A DNA stretch of 64,000 nucleotides from Chitinophaga pinensis (GCA_945885475.1 CAMCYR010000003.1:1-64000); one strand, 5' to 3'; positions 8,476 through 17,870 are shown, numbered from the stretch's first letter. Numbers and translations: made by a program. The notes: generated by a model from the sequence alone, not told the origin.

Positions 8476-11322
8476 TTAGAATTTGTAGGAAAGAGATAAA
8501 GAATAATTTGTACCGTATCGGATACCTGTAATTTTCGTGTCTGTATCCTCTTCGTATTTTTTCGATTCATTCTGATCTTGATAAAAAACAGATTCCTGAT
8601 TAAAAATATCATTGATATTAAATTTCACTTCGCCATTTTTAAAAAGCCTCTTTGTAACTTGAATATCAAATAGGTCTCTAGGAGCTTCATAAATATTTCT
8701 ATACCCATTAGAACCAACCAAAAATATTCTTCTACCAATTTTATTATACAACAGGCTAACTCCCAATCCTAAGTCATTATCCAAATATTGTATCCCGGCA
8801 TTAAGAATGTATGGCGACTGACCTTGCATTGGTCGATATTTCTCTTCTTCGGTAACAGCTGTTTTCACATTCGATAAATCAACTTCCGATTTAATAAATG
8901 CATAGTTAGCAAACAGAGTAAAATGATCAAATTGTTTTGTATTAAATAGTTTTGTATTAAATAGAGTATCTAATAAATTTAATTTAAATCTTACTTCGGC
9001 TTCAAAACCATAATTAGTTGCGCCTACCGTATTTTGATACGTATATATTCTACTTCCTGTTCCTGCAGATAAATCTATAACCTGTTCAATAGGATTTTGA
9101 AATTGTTTATAGAATCCTGTCACAGAAAATAATTGTCCAAAACCGGGGTACCATTCAAACCGAACATCAGCATTGGTAATACTTGTTCTTAACAATGCAG
9201 GATTTCCAACAACAGCAGCAGAAGTATTAAAGTCATAAAACGTAAAAGGCGCCAACTCTCTAAACTCAGGGCGCGCAACAGTTTGCGAACCAGCCACACG
9301 GATATTTATTTTTTCAGTAATAGCATACGTAAAATTTAATGAAGGCAATATGTCAAAATATGTTGTATCAATATCAATAGGGTCACCTCCGTATGACTTT
9401 GAGTTTAAAACCTGATGAAAATTTTCAACTCTCGCGCCCCAAACAAATCGTATTTTTTCTCCTATATTATTATCTAATAAAATATACGCAGATGTTAAAT
9501 CAGAATTTGCAGAATATGAATTTGATGGATTCTTTAATTCTCCTATCTTAAATCCGGCTGGTCCTATATTTTCTTCTGCAAAAATAGAATCTTGAGAAAG
9601 TGTGAGTAAAGACCAATCAAATATTCCTACATTATTTACGACATAACCAAACACTCTAGCATCAAACGAACGATTTTTTAATTGTTTAGCACCGCCAATT
9701 TTAAATGTTTGTTTGTTTGCTAAAATTGAAAACGGAATAGCAACTTCTAAATACGCAGCTCTTAAGTTTTCATCCAACTTCGAGTAAAACTTTCCAGCAT
9801 AACTGTTAGAAGCAACACCATAAGGCACAAATGCTGTAAATACACTGTCCGATTCAGAGCCAACTGGCGTTAAGTTTTTATAGTAATACATTCTTCTCAT
9901 ATCTGGAACAATACGTTTTGTATTATTATAAGCCGTTCCCCATTTTATTTTTACTTTCATTTTTTTCGAAAGCAAATGATCCCCACTTAGCTGATTTGAC
10001 AGAAGAGTATTGCTTGTATACTGCATAGATGTTGCATGTATAAGCTGGTCATTTTCAAAACTAATTCCAGTTCTATCGATTACAGCATCTTCCGAATTGG
10101 TGCTATACATGTTTTTGAAAGAAATTTTATGATTATCACCAATTTTATATGCAAAATTCAGCATCGCTCCCCACAAAATATTTTCCTTGTAAACACTATC
10201 TTTATAATTAAACACTTGAGTTAAATCCGGATTAAAATCTTGTCGGTGGATAGTTTGAAGTTTTCTATTGTTATTATAAGTAATTGCACCTACAACACCA
10301 AAATCATTTTTAAAAAGTGAATCATTATAACCAAAAGCTAATTGATAGCTTTGTGCCAGTGGTGATGAGTTTTTTGTTTTGATAGCCCAATCATTTTCAA
10401 ACAACTTACTCGCCTCAAAACGGGTACTTATTGTTGACAATTGAAGAATGTAATCATCCGTGGACGGCAACCCTCTCGGCATCGATCTTTTACCATCATC
10501 TACACCCAACCAGTCTCTTTTTCCACCATCATACGTTTTATACTCCTTAAAAGTGGATTGTGTATTATATCCGGCACCTGCAGAAATACTCACAAAATTA
10601 TCATCAGGAATATCTTTTGTATTGATCATAATCACTCCTCCCGCAAAATCTCCAGGGAGATCCGGGCTAGCAGTTTTATAAATGATCATATTGTCCAGCA
10701 TATTTGATGGAAAGATATCAAATGAAAAAGCCTTTCTGTCGGGCTCAGTTGAAGGCAGAGGCAAACCGTTAACCATTGCTGTATTATATCGATCACTTAA
10801 TCCGCGTATAATTACAAATTTATTATCCTGTATACTTGCACCGCTAACGCGTTTTAAAACATCGCTCGTACTTTTGTCCGGTGAACGCTTAATACTCTCA
10901 GAAGAAATACCATCCGATAAACTTGCATTGTTCTTTTGAAGATTGACTAGATTACTATTCGTTTCTTTATCAATGGTGGCATAAATAACAACCGGTCCGA
11001 GGTCAGTAGATGCAGATTGCATACTGATGGAAATAATTGTGGGTTCACCCGATTTTACGACAATCCCAGATAACTCTTTCGTATTATAGGAAATCAACTG
11101 ACATCGAATAGAATACGTGCCGGGTGAAAGATTATTGATGCTGAAAGCACCATCTAAATCGGTATTGCTTCCGGTTGTTGTCCCTTTTATAACTACAACA
11201 GCTCCCGGCAGGGTTTCACCTGTTTTATCATCAATTACCTTCCCCTTTATACTGGAATTTTGAGAAAACCCTATCTTTGTAAAAACAAGAATAAGTAGCG
11301 TAATATAAAATTTCAAATTCAT
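8476..11322 (-). CDS. TonB-dependent outer-membrane receptor with carboxypeptidase-like N-terminal domain
   Basis: 948 residues from the ATG at 11322. This start gives a clean signal peptide (MNLKFYITLLILVFTK, ending FSQ); the longer reading frame adds 21 residues. Residues about 22-105 are a carboxypeptidase regulatory-like fold (GKVIDDKTGETLPGAVVVIKG). A TonB-box-like stretch near 108-115 (LGPVVIYA) comes next, then a plug domain (VIIRGLSDRYN at about 170-180) and a long beta-barrel ending in an aromatic residue (LSLSYKF). It imports an unknown ligand using TonB energy. No SusD partner is adjacent; the neighbour on the same strand is a T9SS-secreted protein. It is divergent from a two-component system, and the shared intergenic region has phased TTAA repeats, so regulation by that system is plausible. 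Confidence 0.93.
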   Translation of the reverse strand: MNLKFYITLLILVFTKIGFSQNSSIKGKVIDDKTGETLPGAVVVIKGTTTGSNTDLDGAFSINNLSPGTYSIRCQLISYNTKELSGIVVKSGEPTIISISMQSASTDLGPVVIYATIDKETNSNLVNLQKNNASLSDGISSESIKRSPDKSTSDVLKRVSGASIQDNKFVIIRGLSDRYNTAMVNGLPLPSTEPDRKAFSFDIFPSNMLDNMIIYKTASPDLPGDFAGGVIMINTKDIPDDNFVSISAGAGYNTQSTFKEYKTYDGGKRDWLGVDDGKRSMPRGLPSTDDYILQLSTISTRFEASKLFENDWAIKTKNSSPLAQSYQLAFGYNDSLFKNDFGVVGAITYNNNRKLQTIHRQDFNPDLTQVFNYKDSVYKENILWGAMLNFAYKIGDNHKISFKNMYSTNSEDAVIDRTGISFENDQLIHATSMQYTSNTLLSNQLSGDHLLSKKMKVKIKWGTAYNNTKRIVPDMRRMYYYKNLTPVGSESDSVFTAFVPYGVASNSYAGKFYSKLDENLRAAYLEVAIPFSILANKQTFKIGGAKQLKNRSFDARVFGYVVNNVGIFDWSLLTLSQDSIFAEENIGPAGFKIGELKNPSNSYSANSDLTSAYILLDNNIGEKIRFVWGARVENFHQVLNSKSYGGDPIDIDTTYFDILPSLNFTYAITEKINIRVAGSQTVARPEFRELAPFTFYDFNTSAAVVGNPALLRTSITNADVRFEWYPGFGQLFSVTGFYKQFQNPIEQVIDLSAGTGSRIYTYQNTVGATNYGFEAEVRFKLNLLDTLFNTKLFNTKQFDHFTLFANYAFIKSEVDLSNVKTAVTEEEKYRPMQGQSPYILNAGIQYLDNDLGLGVSLLYNKIGRRIFLVGSNGYRNIYEAPRDLFDIQVTKRLFKNGEVKFNINDIFNQESVFYQDQNESKKYEEDTDTKITGIRYGTNYSLSLSYKF

Positions 11323-11377
11323 TTTTAATCTTAATTTAATTCGATGACAAAGTAACCCAGCAAACGTCAAGATAGCG

Positions 11378-11455
11378 TTAAACAAAAATTAAAATAGTGT
11401 TAAGGAACTCAGAAAATAGATTCACTTTGTTAATATTAAGTTAATTTTGATTTAA
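11378..11455. promoter_or_regulatory. Phased TTAA boxes, candidate OmpR/PhoB-family operator
   Basis: TTAA occurs at 11378, 11389 and 11400, and again at 11430, 11441 and 11452. Each triple has exact 11-bp spacing, and the two triples are 30 bp apart. Eleven-bp direct repeats are the usual binding geometry of PhoB/OmpR-family regulators (for example Pho boxes), and such a regulator is encoded immediately downstream. The right-hand triple overlaps a TAATTTTG match to the Bacteroidota -7 element (11442-11449) ahead of the regulator gene. The binding role is inferred. Confidence 0.5.
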
Positions 11456-11509
11456 CACGCTAATGACTCGTAAAATAGAACTTTACACTGAATTTAAAAA
11501 CTAGATATT

Positions 11510-12199
11510 ATGAATAACAGCGAGTACAAGATCTTATTGGTTGATGACGAACCGGATATTTTAGAATTTTTAAGTTATAACCTAAAAAAAGAAGGTTACA
11601 ATGTTTTCACTGCTAACAACGGGAAAGAAGCTGTTACTGTCGCGAAAAAGGAAAACCCTCACTTAATCATATTGGATGTGATGATGCCGGACATGGACGG
11701 CATAGAAACATGTAGAGAAATCAGAGAAATTGAAGGATTAAAGGATGTTATGATCGCTTTCTTAACTGCCCGGAGTGAAGATTATTCTCAAATTGCAGGA
11801 TTCGATGTTGGTGCTGATGATTATATTAACAAGCCGATCAAACCTCGTGTACTGATTAGCAGAATAAAGGCATTATTAAGACGTGGTGCGAGTTCCGATT
11901 CCAGCAAATCAAGTGATAAAGTAGATATGGGCGGAATTAGAATTGATCGTGAACGCTATTTAATTATTCAGGATGGCGTAGAAGTAAGTCTGCCTAAAAA
12001 AGAATTTGAGCTACTTGCACTTCTCGCTTCGAAACCGGGAAAGGTTTTTACAAGGGATGTGATCCTGGATAAAGTATGGGGCGGAGATGTGGTTGTTGGA
12101 GATAGGACAATTGATGTTCATATCCGTAAATTACGCGAAAAACTAGGTGAAGAATTCATTAAAACAGTAAAAGGAATTGGCTATAAATTTGAATTTTAG
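11510..12199 (+). CDS. PhoB/OmpR-family response regulator
   Basis: 229 residues. The N-terminal receiver has D12/D13, phosphoacceptor D56 (in LDVMMPDMDG), T86 and K108. The C-terminal winged-helix DNA-binding domain runs from about 135 to 229 (LPKKEFELLALL, VGDRTIDVHIRKLREKL, VKGIGYKFEF). Length and order are typical of PhoB-like regulators. It is followed after 27 nt by a histidine kinase, so the two form an operon. It is divergent from the TonB-dependent receptor gene. Whether the signal is phosphate cannot be told from sequence; the kinase resembles PhoR only in overall build. Confidence 0.95.
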   Translation: MNNSEYKILLVDDEPDILEFLSYNLKKEGYNVFTANNGKEAVTVAKKENPHLIILDVMMPDMDGIETCREIREIEGLKDVMIAFLTARSEDYSQIAGFDVGADDYINKPIKPRVLISRIKALLRRGASSDSSKSSDKVDMGGIRIDRERYLIIQDGVEVSLPKKEFELLALLASKPGKVFTRDVILDKVWGGDVVVGDRTIDVHIRKLREKLGEEFIKTVKGIGYKFEF

Positions 12200-12226
12200 T
12201 ATATTGCCAACAATTGACAGTTATAA

Positions 12227-13258
12227 ATGAACCAAGCATCGCCTAAAAGATTATTCCTGTTTCTTTCGCTCCTAATTCCTACAATTGTATTTGGAATAAT
12301 ATTTCTTTACACACAAGGACATTTACGTATTTATGCCGCACTTATCGGATTTCTTATTTCATTTATTACTGCAATCACTTTATTTGTTCTGATCAATTTT
12401 CTTGTCCTGAAAAAAGTAAATAAATTATTTACTATCGTTAAAACATTCAGAGCAAATAGCGACCACCCTTCACCTAGTCCGAAATACAGCATCAATGAAA
12501 TCCACAACCTTGAAGTCGAAATATTGGCTTGGGCTGAAGATCGGAAAGATGAAATTGAACGATTAAAAAAACTTGAAGTATACAGAAAAGAATTTCTTGG
12601 TAATGTTTCTCACGAATTAAAAACTCCCATTTTTAATATTCAGGGATACGTTTTAACTTTATTAGATGGAGGATTGGAAGATCCTACTATAAACAGGAAT
12701 TACTTAGAACGTGCAGAAAAAAGTATCGACCGGATGATTACTATCGTTGATGACTTAGAAGCTATTTCACAATTAGAAACGGGTGAATTACAGATCGACC
12801 CGGAACGTTTCGATATTGTTTCTCTTGCAAAAGATGTTGGTGATGCCCAGGAAATGAAAGCAAGCGCAAAAGGTATAGTTCTCACATTTCCGGAGGAAGT
12901 AAAACCTATTTTTGTTTATGCCGATAGATTTCGTATTCGACAAGTTTTTGTAAACCTAATAGTCAATTCTGTTAAATATGGAAAAGAATACGGAGAAACA
13001 AAAATCCGATTTTATGATGTAGGCGAAAATATTGTTGTTGAAATTGCGGACAATGGAATAGGAATTGAAAAACAGCATTTAGCTCGACTATTCGAACGTT
13101 TTTACAGAGTTGATAAAAGCAGATCGCGCGAGCAAGGTGGAACCGGCTTAGGATTAGCTATTGTTAAACATATTATTGAAGCACATAACCAAACGATAAA
13201 CGTAATGAGCACTGAAGGTGCCGGAACCGTTTTTACGTTTACAATGAAAAAAGGATAA
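12227..13258 (+). CDS. PhoR-like sensor histidine kinase
   Basis: 343 residues. Two membrane segments (about 8-28 and 36-60) are joined by a very short external loop, so there is no periplasmic sensor domain. After a linker, the dimerisation/phosphoacceptor helix carries H129 in SHELKTP. The ATP-binding domain has the N box (N247 in NLIVNSVKYG), G1 (DNGIGI, 275-280) and G2 (GGTGLGLAIVKH). It should phosphorylate the response regulator encoded just upstream. Lack of a sensor loop suggests that it senses within or through the membrane or through a partner protein. Its stop codon directly abuts that of the convergent DUF4296 gene. Confidence 0.94.
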   Translation: MNQASPKRLFLFLSLLIPTIVFGIIFLYTQGHLRIYAALIGFLISFITAITLFVLINFLVLKKVNKLFTIVKTFRANSDHPSPSPKYSINEIHNLEVEILAWAEDRKDEIERLKKLEVYRKEFLGNVSHELKTPIFNIQGYVLTLLDGGLEDPTINRNYLERAEKSIDRMITIVDDLEAISQLETGELQIDPERFDIVSLAKDVGDAQEMKASAKGIVLTFPEEVKPIFVYADRFRIRQVFVNLIVNSVKYGKEYGETKIRFYDVGENIVVEIADNGIGIEKQHLARLFERFYRVDKSRSREQGGTGLGLAIVKHIIEAHNQTINVMSTEGAGTVFTFTMKKG

Positions 13259-13612
13259 TTATTTATTATTCATCACTTCCGCCTGCATTTTACTCAGACT
13301 ATTCAACACCAACTGATAAACCTCTGTCAGCAAGATAGGATTCTGAGCGTAAAATTCAAAACTCTCATTGTATTGTTTCTTTGTGATATTATTTTTCTTA
13401 AGTATGTCCGAATTCGGATTGACGGTATTCATTACAACATGATTTTTACTGTATGTACTGATATTCAATGTGGCTTCTAAGAGATGAATATCAACCATTA
13501 TTTCTGCCATTTTTTCCTTTGAAAGAATCTCATTCGGGATCGTTACGGGTGAATCAATAGAGGTACAACCGAACAAAAAAACAACAAAAAAGACAGATAA
13601 GAGTTTTTTCAT
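13259..13612 (-). CDS. DUF4296 lipoprotein
   Basis: 117 residues. A lipoprotein signal peptide ends at Cys16 (VFLFGC), followed by a small helical domain with the DUF4296 hallmark KMAEIMVDIHLLEA (about residues 34-47) and ITKKQYNESFEFYAQNP. The family is restricted to Bacteroidota and has no assigned function. It should be anchored in the inner or outer membrane by lipid. It converges with the histidine kinase with no gap. In related genomes DUF4296 is, as I recall, often near dihydroorotase and mannosyltransferase genes, and both occur a few kb away here. Confidence 0.88.
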   Translation of the reverse strand: MKKLLSVFFVVFLFGCTSIDSPVTIPNEILSKEKMAEIMVDIHLLEATLNISTYSKNHVVMNTVNPNSDILKKNNITKKQYNESFEFYAQNPILLTEVYQLVLNSLSKMQAEVMNNK

Positions 13613-13721
13613 TTATTGAAAGAATTAGCTTTTAAAGGCTGTTAACAAAGCACAATTACCGATAGATTATTGTTTAAAATTACACAAATTTAATACAAAA
13701 ATTAAGCTATTTTTGTAAAGA

Positions 13722-14519
13722 ATGAGCACAATCAAAAATAAAGTTGTTTGGATCACCGGGGCTTCATCCGGTATTGGCGAGGCAATGGTGCGAGCCTTTG
13801 CTGCAGAAGGAGCAAAACTTATCATTTCATCCCGCAGACTAGAAGAACTCCAGCGTGTAAAAAAAGAAATCAATCTTCCCGATTCAGATGTTCTGATACT
13901 TCCCTTAGATCTGTCCGATACCTCTAAAAGCGATGAATTAGCAAAACAGGTCATTTCAAAATTTGGCCGTATTGACATTTTGATTAATAACGGAGGAATG
14001 AGTCAGCGATCCCTCACCGCAGAAACACCATTGGAAATCGACAGGAAAATTATGGAAATTAATTTTTTCGGAACGATCGCCCTTACAAAAAGTGTACTTC
14101 CTTATATGATTAAGCAAAACAGCGGACATATTATCGCGATGAGTAGCATTGCAGGTAAATTCGGATTTTATTTCCGATCTGCTTATGCTGCCTCTAAGCA
14201 CGCACTCCATGGTTTTTTTGAATCATTACGCATGGAAGTACAACTTAATAACATCAAAGTATTAATTGTTTGTCCGGGTAAAATAAAAACCAATATATCC
14301 ATAAATGCTATTACCGGAGATGGAGGAAAACATAATAAAATGGACGAAAGTCAGGAGAAGGGATTAAGTGCAAAAGAATGTGCAAGACAGATATTATCCG
14401 GAATAAAAAATAATAAAGAGGAGCTGTTTATCGGAGGCAAAGAGTTAAGGGCAATTTGGGTAAAACGTTTTTTTCCAAATTTGTTTACGCGTTTGATTAG
14501 AAAACAGAAACCAGAATAA
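13722..14519 (+). CDS. Short-chain dehydrogenase/reductase (DHRS7-like)
   Basis: 265 residues, a classical SDR. It has the cofactor motif TGASSGIG (12-19), NNGG (89-92) in place of the usual NNAG, catalytic Ser around 141-142, Tyr155 and Lys159 (YAASK). The basic residues after the first beta strand (SRRLEEL) point to NADP(H). A basic, partly hydrophobic tail (about 240-265) could associate with membrane. The substrate is not predictable. A TATTTTTG match to the -7 promoter element sits 7 nt upstream of the ATG (13708-13715), but no matching -33 element was found. Confidence 0.92.
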   Translation: MSTIKNKVVWITGASSGIGEAMVRAFAAEGAKLIISSRRLEELQRVKKEINLPDSDVLILPLDLSDTSKSDELAKQVISKFGRIDILINNGGMSQRSLTAETPLEIDRKIMEINFFGTIALTKSVLPYMIKQNSGHIIAMSSIAGKFGFYFRSAYAASKHALHGFFESLRMEVQLNNIKVLIVCPGKIKTNISINAITGDGGKHNKMDESQEKGLSAKECARQILSGIKNNKEELFIGGKELRAIWVKRFFPNLFTRLIRKQKPE

Positions 14520-14520
14520 T

Positions 14521-14610
14521 TTGAAAATTTGCAAATGAGCTGATTTGAAAATTAATTTTAAAATTAAATAAATAGTTAGCCAACTTTAAACTTTCGCACT
14601 TTAAACTTTG
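14521..14610. repeat. Short intergenic direct repeats
   Basis: TTGAAAATT occurs at 14521 and 14545 (offset 24), and ACTTTAAACTTT at 14583 and 14598 (offset 15). The whole 100-bp gap between the SDR and VOC genes is built from such units. Similar TTTGAAAATTTG-type intergenic repeats are, from memory, common in Bacteroidota genomes. No function is assigned. Confidence 0.5.
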
Positions 14611-14619
14611 AACTGATAT

Positions 14620-15681
14620 ATGAGTAAACCAACAATAGCAGGCATTCAACAAGTAGGAGTAGGTATTCCAAATGTACACGAATCATTTAAATGGTATGCA
14701 ACACATTTTGGAATGGATATACCGATTTTTGAAGAAGCTGCCGAAGCAAATTTAATGTTGCCTTATACCGGAGGGAAGCCACACATGCGTCATGCGATCC
14801 TAGCGATCAACCTAAAAGGTGGAGGCGGATTTGAAATCTGGCAATACACCAGCAGAACACCTGAACCTTGCTCATTTGAACTTCAACTTGGTGACTTAGG
14901 CTTTTATTGCGCCAAGATGAAAACGAACGATGTAAAAGGCTCCTATGATTTTTTGAAATCAAAAAACGTTAATCTTGTTTCCGAAATCGTAAAAGATCCA
15001 AACGGAAACGATACTTTTTATTTACGTGATCCTTGGAGCAACCTTTTTCAAGTTGTAAAAAGTGATTCATGGTTTGGTAAAGGAATGCAATTAACTGGCG
15101 GACCCGCAGGAATGATGGTTGGCGTCAGCGACATTGAAAAGTCTAAAAAATTCTATGCGGAGATTTTAGGTTACGATACTGTTGTTTATGATAAACAGGG
15201 AAATTTTGATGATCTGAACAATCTTCCAAGCGGAACGCACGAAGTTCAGCGCGTACTACTAAAACATAGCAAACCACGAACAGGTGCATTTTCAAAACTG
15301 CTGGGTGCAAGTGAGATTGAGTTGGTTAAAACACTCGAACGCACACCGAGAAAAATATTCGAAAACCGTTTTTGGGGCGACCAGGGTTTTATTCACTTGT
15401 GCTTTGATATCAGCAACCAGAAAGCAATGAAAGAAGTTTGTGAAGAAAAAGGATATCCATACACGATCGACAGTGGTGAGAAATTTGATATGGGTGAGGC
15501 TGCCGGACATTTCAGCTATATTGAAGATCCCGATGGCGCATTGATCGAATTTGTTGAAACGAAGAAAATTCCAATCATGAAAAAATTAGGTTGGTATTTA
15601 GATCTTCGTAAACGCGATGCTTCAAAACCACTACCCGACTGGATGTTAAAAGCACTGAAATTTAATAGAGTAAAAGTATAA
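14620..15681 (+). CDS. VOC (glyoxalase/dioxygenase fold) protein with two VOC domains
   Basis: 353 residues with two VOC-fold halves. The first is about 6-150 (GIQQVGVGIPNVHESFKWY, then DTFYLRDPWSNLFQVV) and the second about 160-320 (MMVGVSDIEKSKKFYAEILG, then HFSYIEDPDGALIEFVET). The layout resembles extradiol dioxygenases and 4-hydroxyphenylpyruvate dioxygenase relatives. The second half keeps a plausible metal-ligand set (His in FIHLCFD, Glu in LIEFVE); the first half lacks an obvious His at the equivalent start. The substrate is unknown. It may be cotranscribed with the radical SAM gene 19 nt downstream. Confidence 0.85.
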   Translation: MSKPTIAGIQQVGVGIPNVHESFKWYATHFGMDIPIFEEAAEANLMLPYTGGKPHMRHAILAINLKGGGGFEIWQYTSRTPEPCSFELQLGDLGFYCAKMKTNDVKGSYDFLKSKNVNLVSEIVKDPNGNDTFYLRDPWSNLFQVVKSDSWFGKGMQLTGGPAGMMVGVSDIEKSKKFYAEILGYDTVVYDKQGNFDDLNNLPSGTHEVQRVLLKHSKPRTGAFSKLLGASEIELVKTLERTPRKIFENRFWGDQGFIHLCFDISNQKAMKEVCEEKGYPYTIDSGEKFDMGEAAGHFSYIEDPDGALIEFVETKKIPIMKKLGWYLDLRKRDASKPLPDWMLKALKFNRVKV

Positions 15682-15699
15682 ATAACTCTGTTAGAAAAT

Positions 15700-17355
15700 A
15701 TGCAAGTACTACTCACAACCCTTAATGCAAAATATATTCACATGAATCTTGCAATTCGTTTATTATACGAATTGAATAAAGAGCATGAGGGATTAGACTG
15801 GAAAGAATTTACCATCAAGGAGGATAAAAACGGAATTGCTGAAGAGTGCAGTAAGTATGCTATTGTCGCATTCAGCTGTTACATCTGGAATATCACTCAA
15901 ACTCTTGAAGTAGCCAAAAAAATAAAAGTTCTAAACCCAAACTGTAAAATTTTATTGGGTGGACCCGAAGTTAGTTACGACTGGAAAGATGTAATTGCCC
16001 TTGCAGAAGTAGATTATATTATAATTGGTGAAGGTGAAACACCCTTTACAGAATTCCTTAATTCATACCCGAATGTCGAATCGGTCTCTAGCTTAGTCTG
16101 GAAAAAAGAAACAGCAGTTTTTGAAAATAAAATGGCTCCGATGTTTGAGCTTAAGAATTTCGAAAATATCAATCCATATATAAACGACAAACCTACAGAG
16201 TTATTAAACAAAGTTTGTTATATCGAAACATCTCGCGGATGCCCTTACAAATGTGAGTTCTGCCTGGCTAGTCTTGACAATAAAGTTCGTTATCTGCCAA
16301 CTGATAATATCAAGTCTAACTTATTATACCTGATGCAGCATGGACGAACGATCAAATTTTTAGATCGCACATTCAATATAAAAAAGGACTTTACTATTGA
16401 TATTTTCAAATTCATTCTTGAAAATCATAGGCCGGAAAATGTTTTTCAATTTGAAATAACAGCGGATATTGTTCACCCCGACATTATCAAATTTATTGAC
16501 GAGCATGTCCCCAAAGGCTTATTCCGATTTGAGATCGGAATTCAAACAGTTAATCAAAAAGCGAATTTAGAGGTCAGCAGAAAACAAAATTTCGATAAAA
16601 CAAAAGGTATCATTCAGCAATTAGATAAAAAGATCGAAATGCATTTGGATCTGATTGTCGGATTACCACTTGACTATTGGGAAGACATTAAATTCAGCTT
16701 TGAAGAGGTCTTTAAATTGTATGCACCCGAATTGCAATTAGGCTTTCTTAAATTTTTAAAAGGAACACCGGTAAGAGAAAAATATGAAAAATACGGATTT
16801 AAGTTTGATCCGAATCCACCTTATCAAATCATAGAAAGTAATTATTTATCTGCGGAACAACTTCATCAGATAACATTAGTAGAACATTCACTTGAAGTAT
16901 ACTGGAATAAAAAAAGAGCACCACACACGTTAAAATATATCACAACAAACTATTCTATTTTTGATTTTCTTCTTGGATTAGGATTGCATTTTGAATCAAA
17001 AAGGGATCTTCACAAATTTTCATTGAATGATATTTTTGAGATCATGACGGAATATGTTTCTGAAAAATTCAGCGATGATCCCATCATCAATCAACTTGTT
17101 GCGGTCGACTACTATCTTCATCACAAGGTAAAGCCACAAACGTTGTTCATTGAAGAAATAGAGCGAATGCAGAAAAGCAAAATCATTGAAGATAAAAAAT
17201 TAAATCATCATAAATTTAGATATATTATGCTACCGCTGCAATTCAATTTCAATGCTTTTGAAAAAGAGAACATTATAGAAAATAAAAATTCAACGATCAT
17301 CATTCAATATGACGGAGTGAATAAAGCAAAAGTAATTGCAGATGTTGCTGAATAA
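15700..17355 (+). CDS. B12-binding-domain radical SAM protein
   Basis: 551 residues. An N-terminal cobalamin-binding-like Rossmann domain (about 1-125; ILLGGPEVSYDW, DYIIIGEGE) is followed by a radical SAM core with the 4Fe-4S motif C181-x3-C185-x2-C188 (SRGCPYKCEFC). A C-terminal DUF4080-like region follows (about 380-551). This is the BchE/class B methyltransferase-like architecture. The reaction and substrate cannot be named, and the canonical DxHxxG cobalamin motif is not evident, so B12 may not be bound tightly. It follows the VOC gene by 19 nt on the same strand. Confidence 0.9.
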   Translation: MQVLLTTLNAKYIHMNLAIRLLYELNKEHEGLDWKEFTIKEDKNGIAEECSKYAIVAFSCYIWNITQTLEVAKKIKVLNPNCKILLGGPEVSYDWKDVIALAEVDYIIIGEGETPFTEFLNSYPNVESVSSLVWKKETAVFENKMAPMFELKNFENINPYINDKPTELLNKVCYIETSRGCPYKCEFCLASLDNKVRYLPTDNIKSNLLYLMQHGRTIKFLDRTFNIKKDFTIDIFKFILENHRPENVFQFEITADIVHPDIIKFIDEHVPKGLFRFEIGIQTVNQKANLEVSRKQNFDKTKGIIQQLDKKIEMHLDLIVGLPLDYWEDIKFSFEEVFKLYAPELQLGFLKFLKGTPVREKYEKYGFKFDPNPPYQIIESNYLSAEQLHQITLVEHSLEVYWNKKRAPHTLKYITTNYSIFDFLLGLGLHFESKRDLHKFSLNDIFEIMTEYVSEKFSDDPIINQLVAVDYYLHHKVKPQTLFIEEIERMQKSKIIEDKKLNHHKFRYIMLPLQFNFNAFEKENIIENKNSTIIIQYDGVNKAKVIADVAE

Positions 17356-17458
17356 AAAACAAATCTCTAGTACCTCGAATTAATTGATCTGCCCTCAATA
17401 CCGTTCTTCTGCGCATCTACCAAAGAATGATCAGATATTAATTGAAAAAAATAAAATT

Positions 17459-17836
17459 ATGAAATTAGAATTCCTTGACAACATTAACGAATATCAGGAC
17501 CAAGTGATTCGACTATTCAATTTCGATAAGACAGAAGCCATACAATTCCGGGATGCTATTCAGAAAACACTAATAGAAAAGGAACAAGCACTTGACCTAA
17601 ACTCCCTTGAATTTATTGAAAAAATAAATTGCAAACTTGTTCTTCACATTTCCGAAACAAATGAAGGTATTTTCAGTATGGATAACAAAACCTTTTTCTG
17701 TGATTTGACGATGGATGGCTACAAAAACATGATTCAATTATTAGAACCCTTTTGTATAAAAGATTCAAAAAGCTTTACAATGCTTTACGACCTGGACACA
17801 CAGATGGATTTTTTATTTTCTCCCTATGGGAGTTGA
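17459..17836 (+). CDS. Small hypothetical protein
   Basis: About 125 residues from the ATG at 17459. The frame is open further upstream (from 17384), but those 25 residues (MICPQYRSSAHL...) look non-coding. The sequence MKLEFLDNINEYQDQVIRLF begins a mixed alpha/beta soluble domain with no signal peptide, membrane segment or motif I recognise. It follows the radical SAM gene by about 100 nt on the same strand and converges with the acyltransferase gene. It is probably cytosolic; function is unknown. Confidence 0.65.
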   Translation: MKLEFLDNINEYQDQVIRLFNFDKTEAIQFRDAIQKTLIEKEQALDLNSLEFIEKINCKLVLHISETNEGIFSMDNKTFFCDLTMDGYKNMIQLLEPFCIKDSKSFTMLYDLDTQMDFLFSPYGS

Positions 17837-17870
17837 TTGAGCTCTCCTTGTCTAGAATATGTGAAGCGGA

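Noticed and set aside
14521-14610. CRISPR-like direct repeats
   Set aside because: Only two copies of each short unit with different spacing, no spacers of constant size and no cas genes.
17820-17832. CTCCC-TAT-GGGAG hairpin as terminator of the small hypothetical gene
   Set aside because: Only five base pairs, inside the coding end, and no T run follows.
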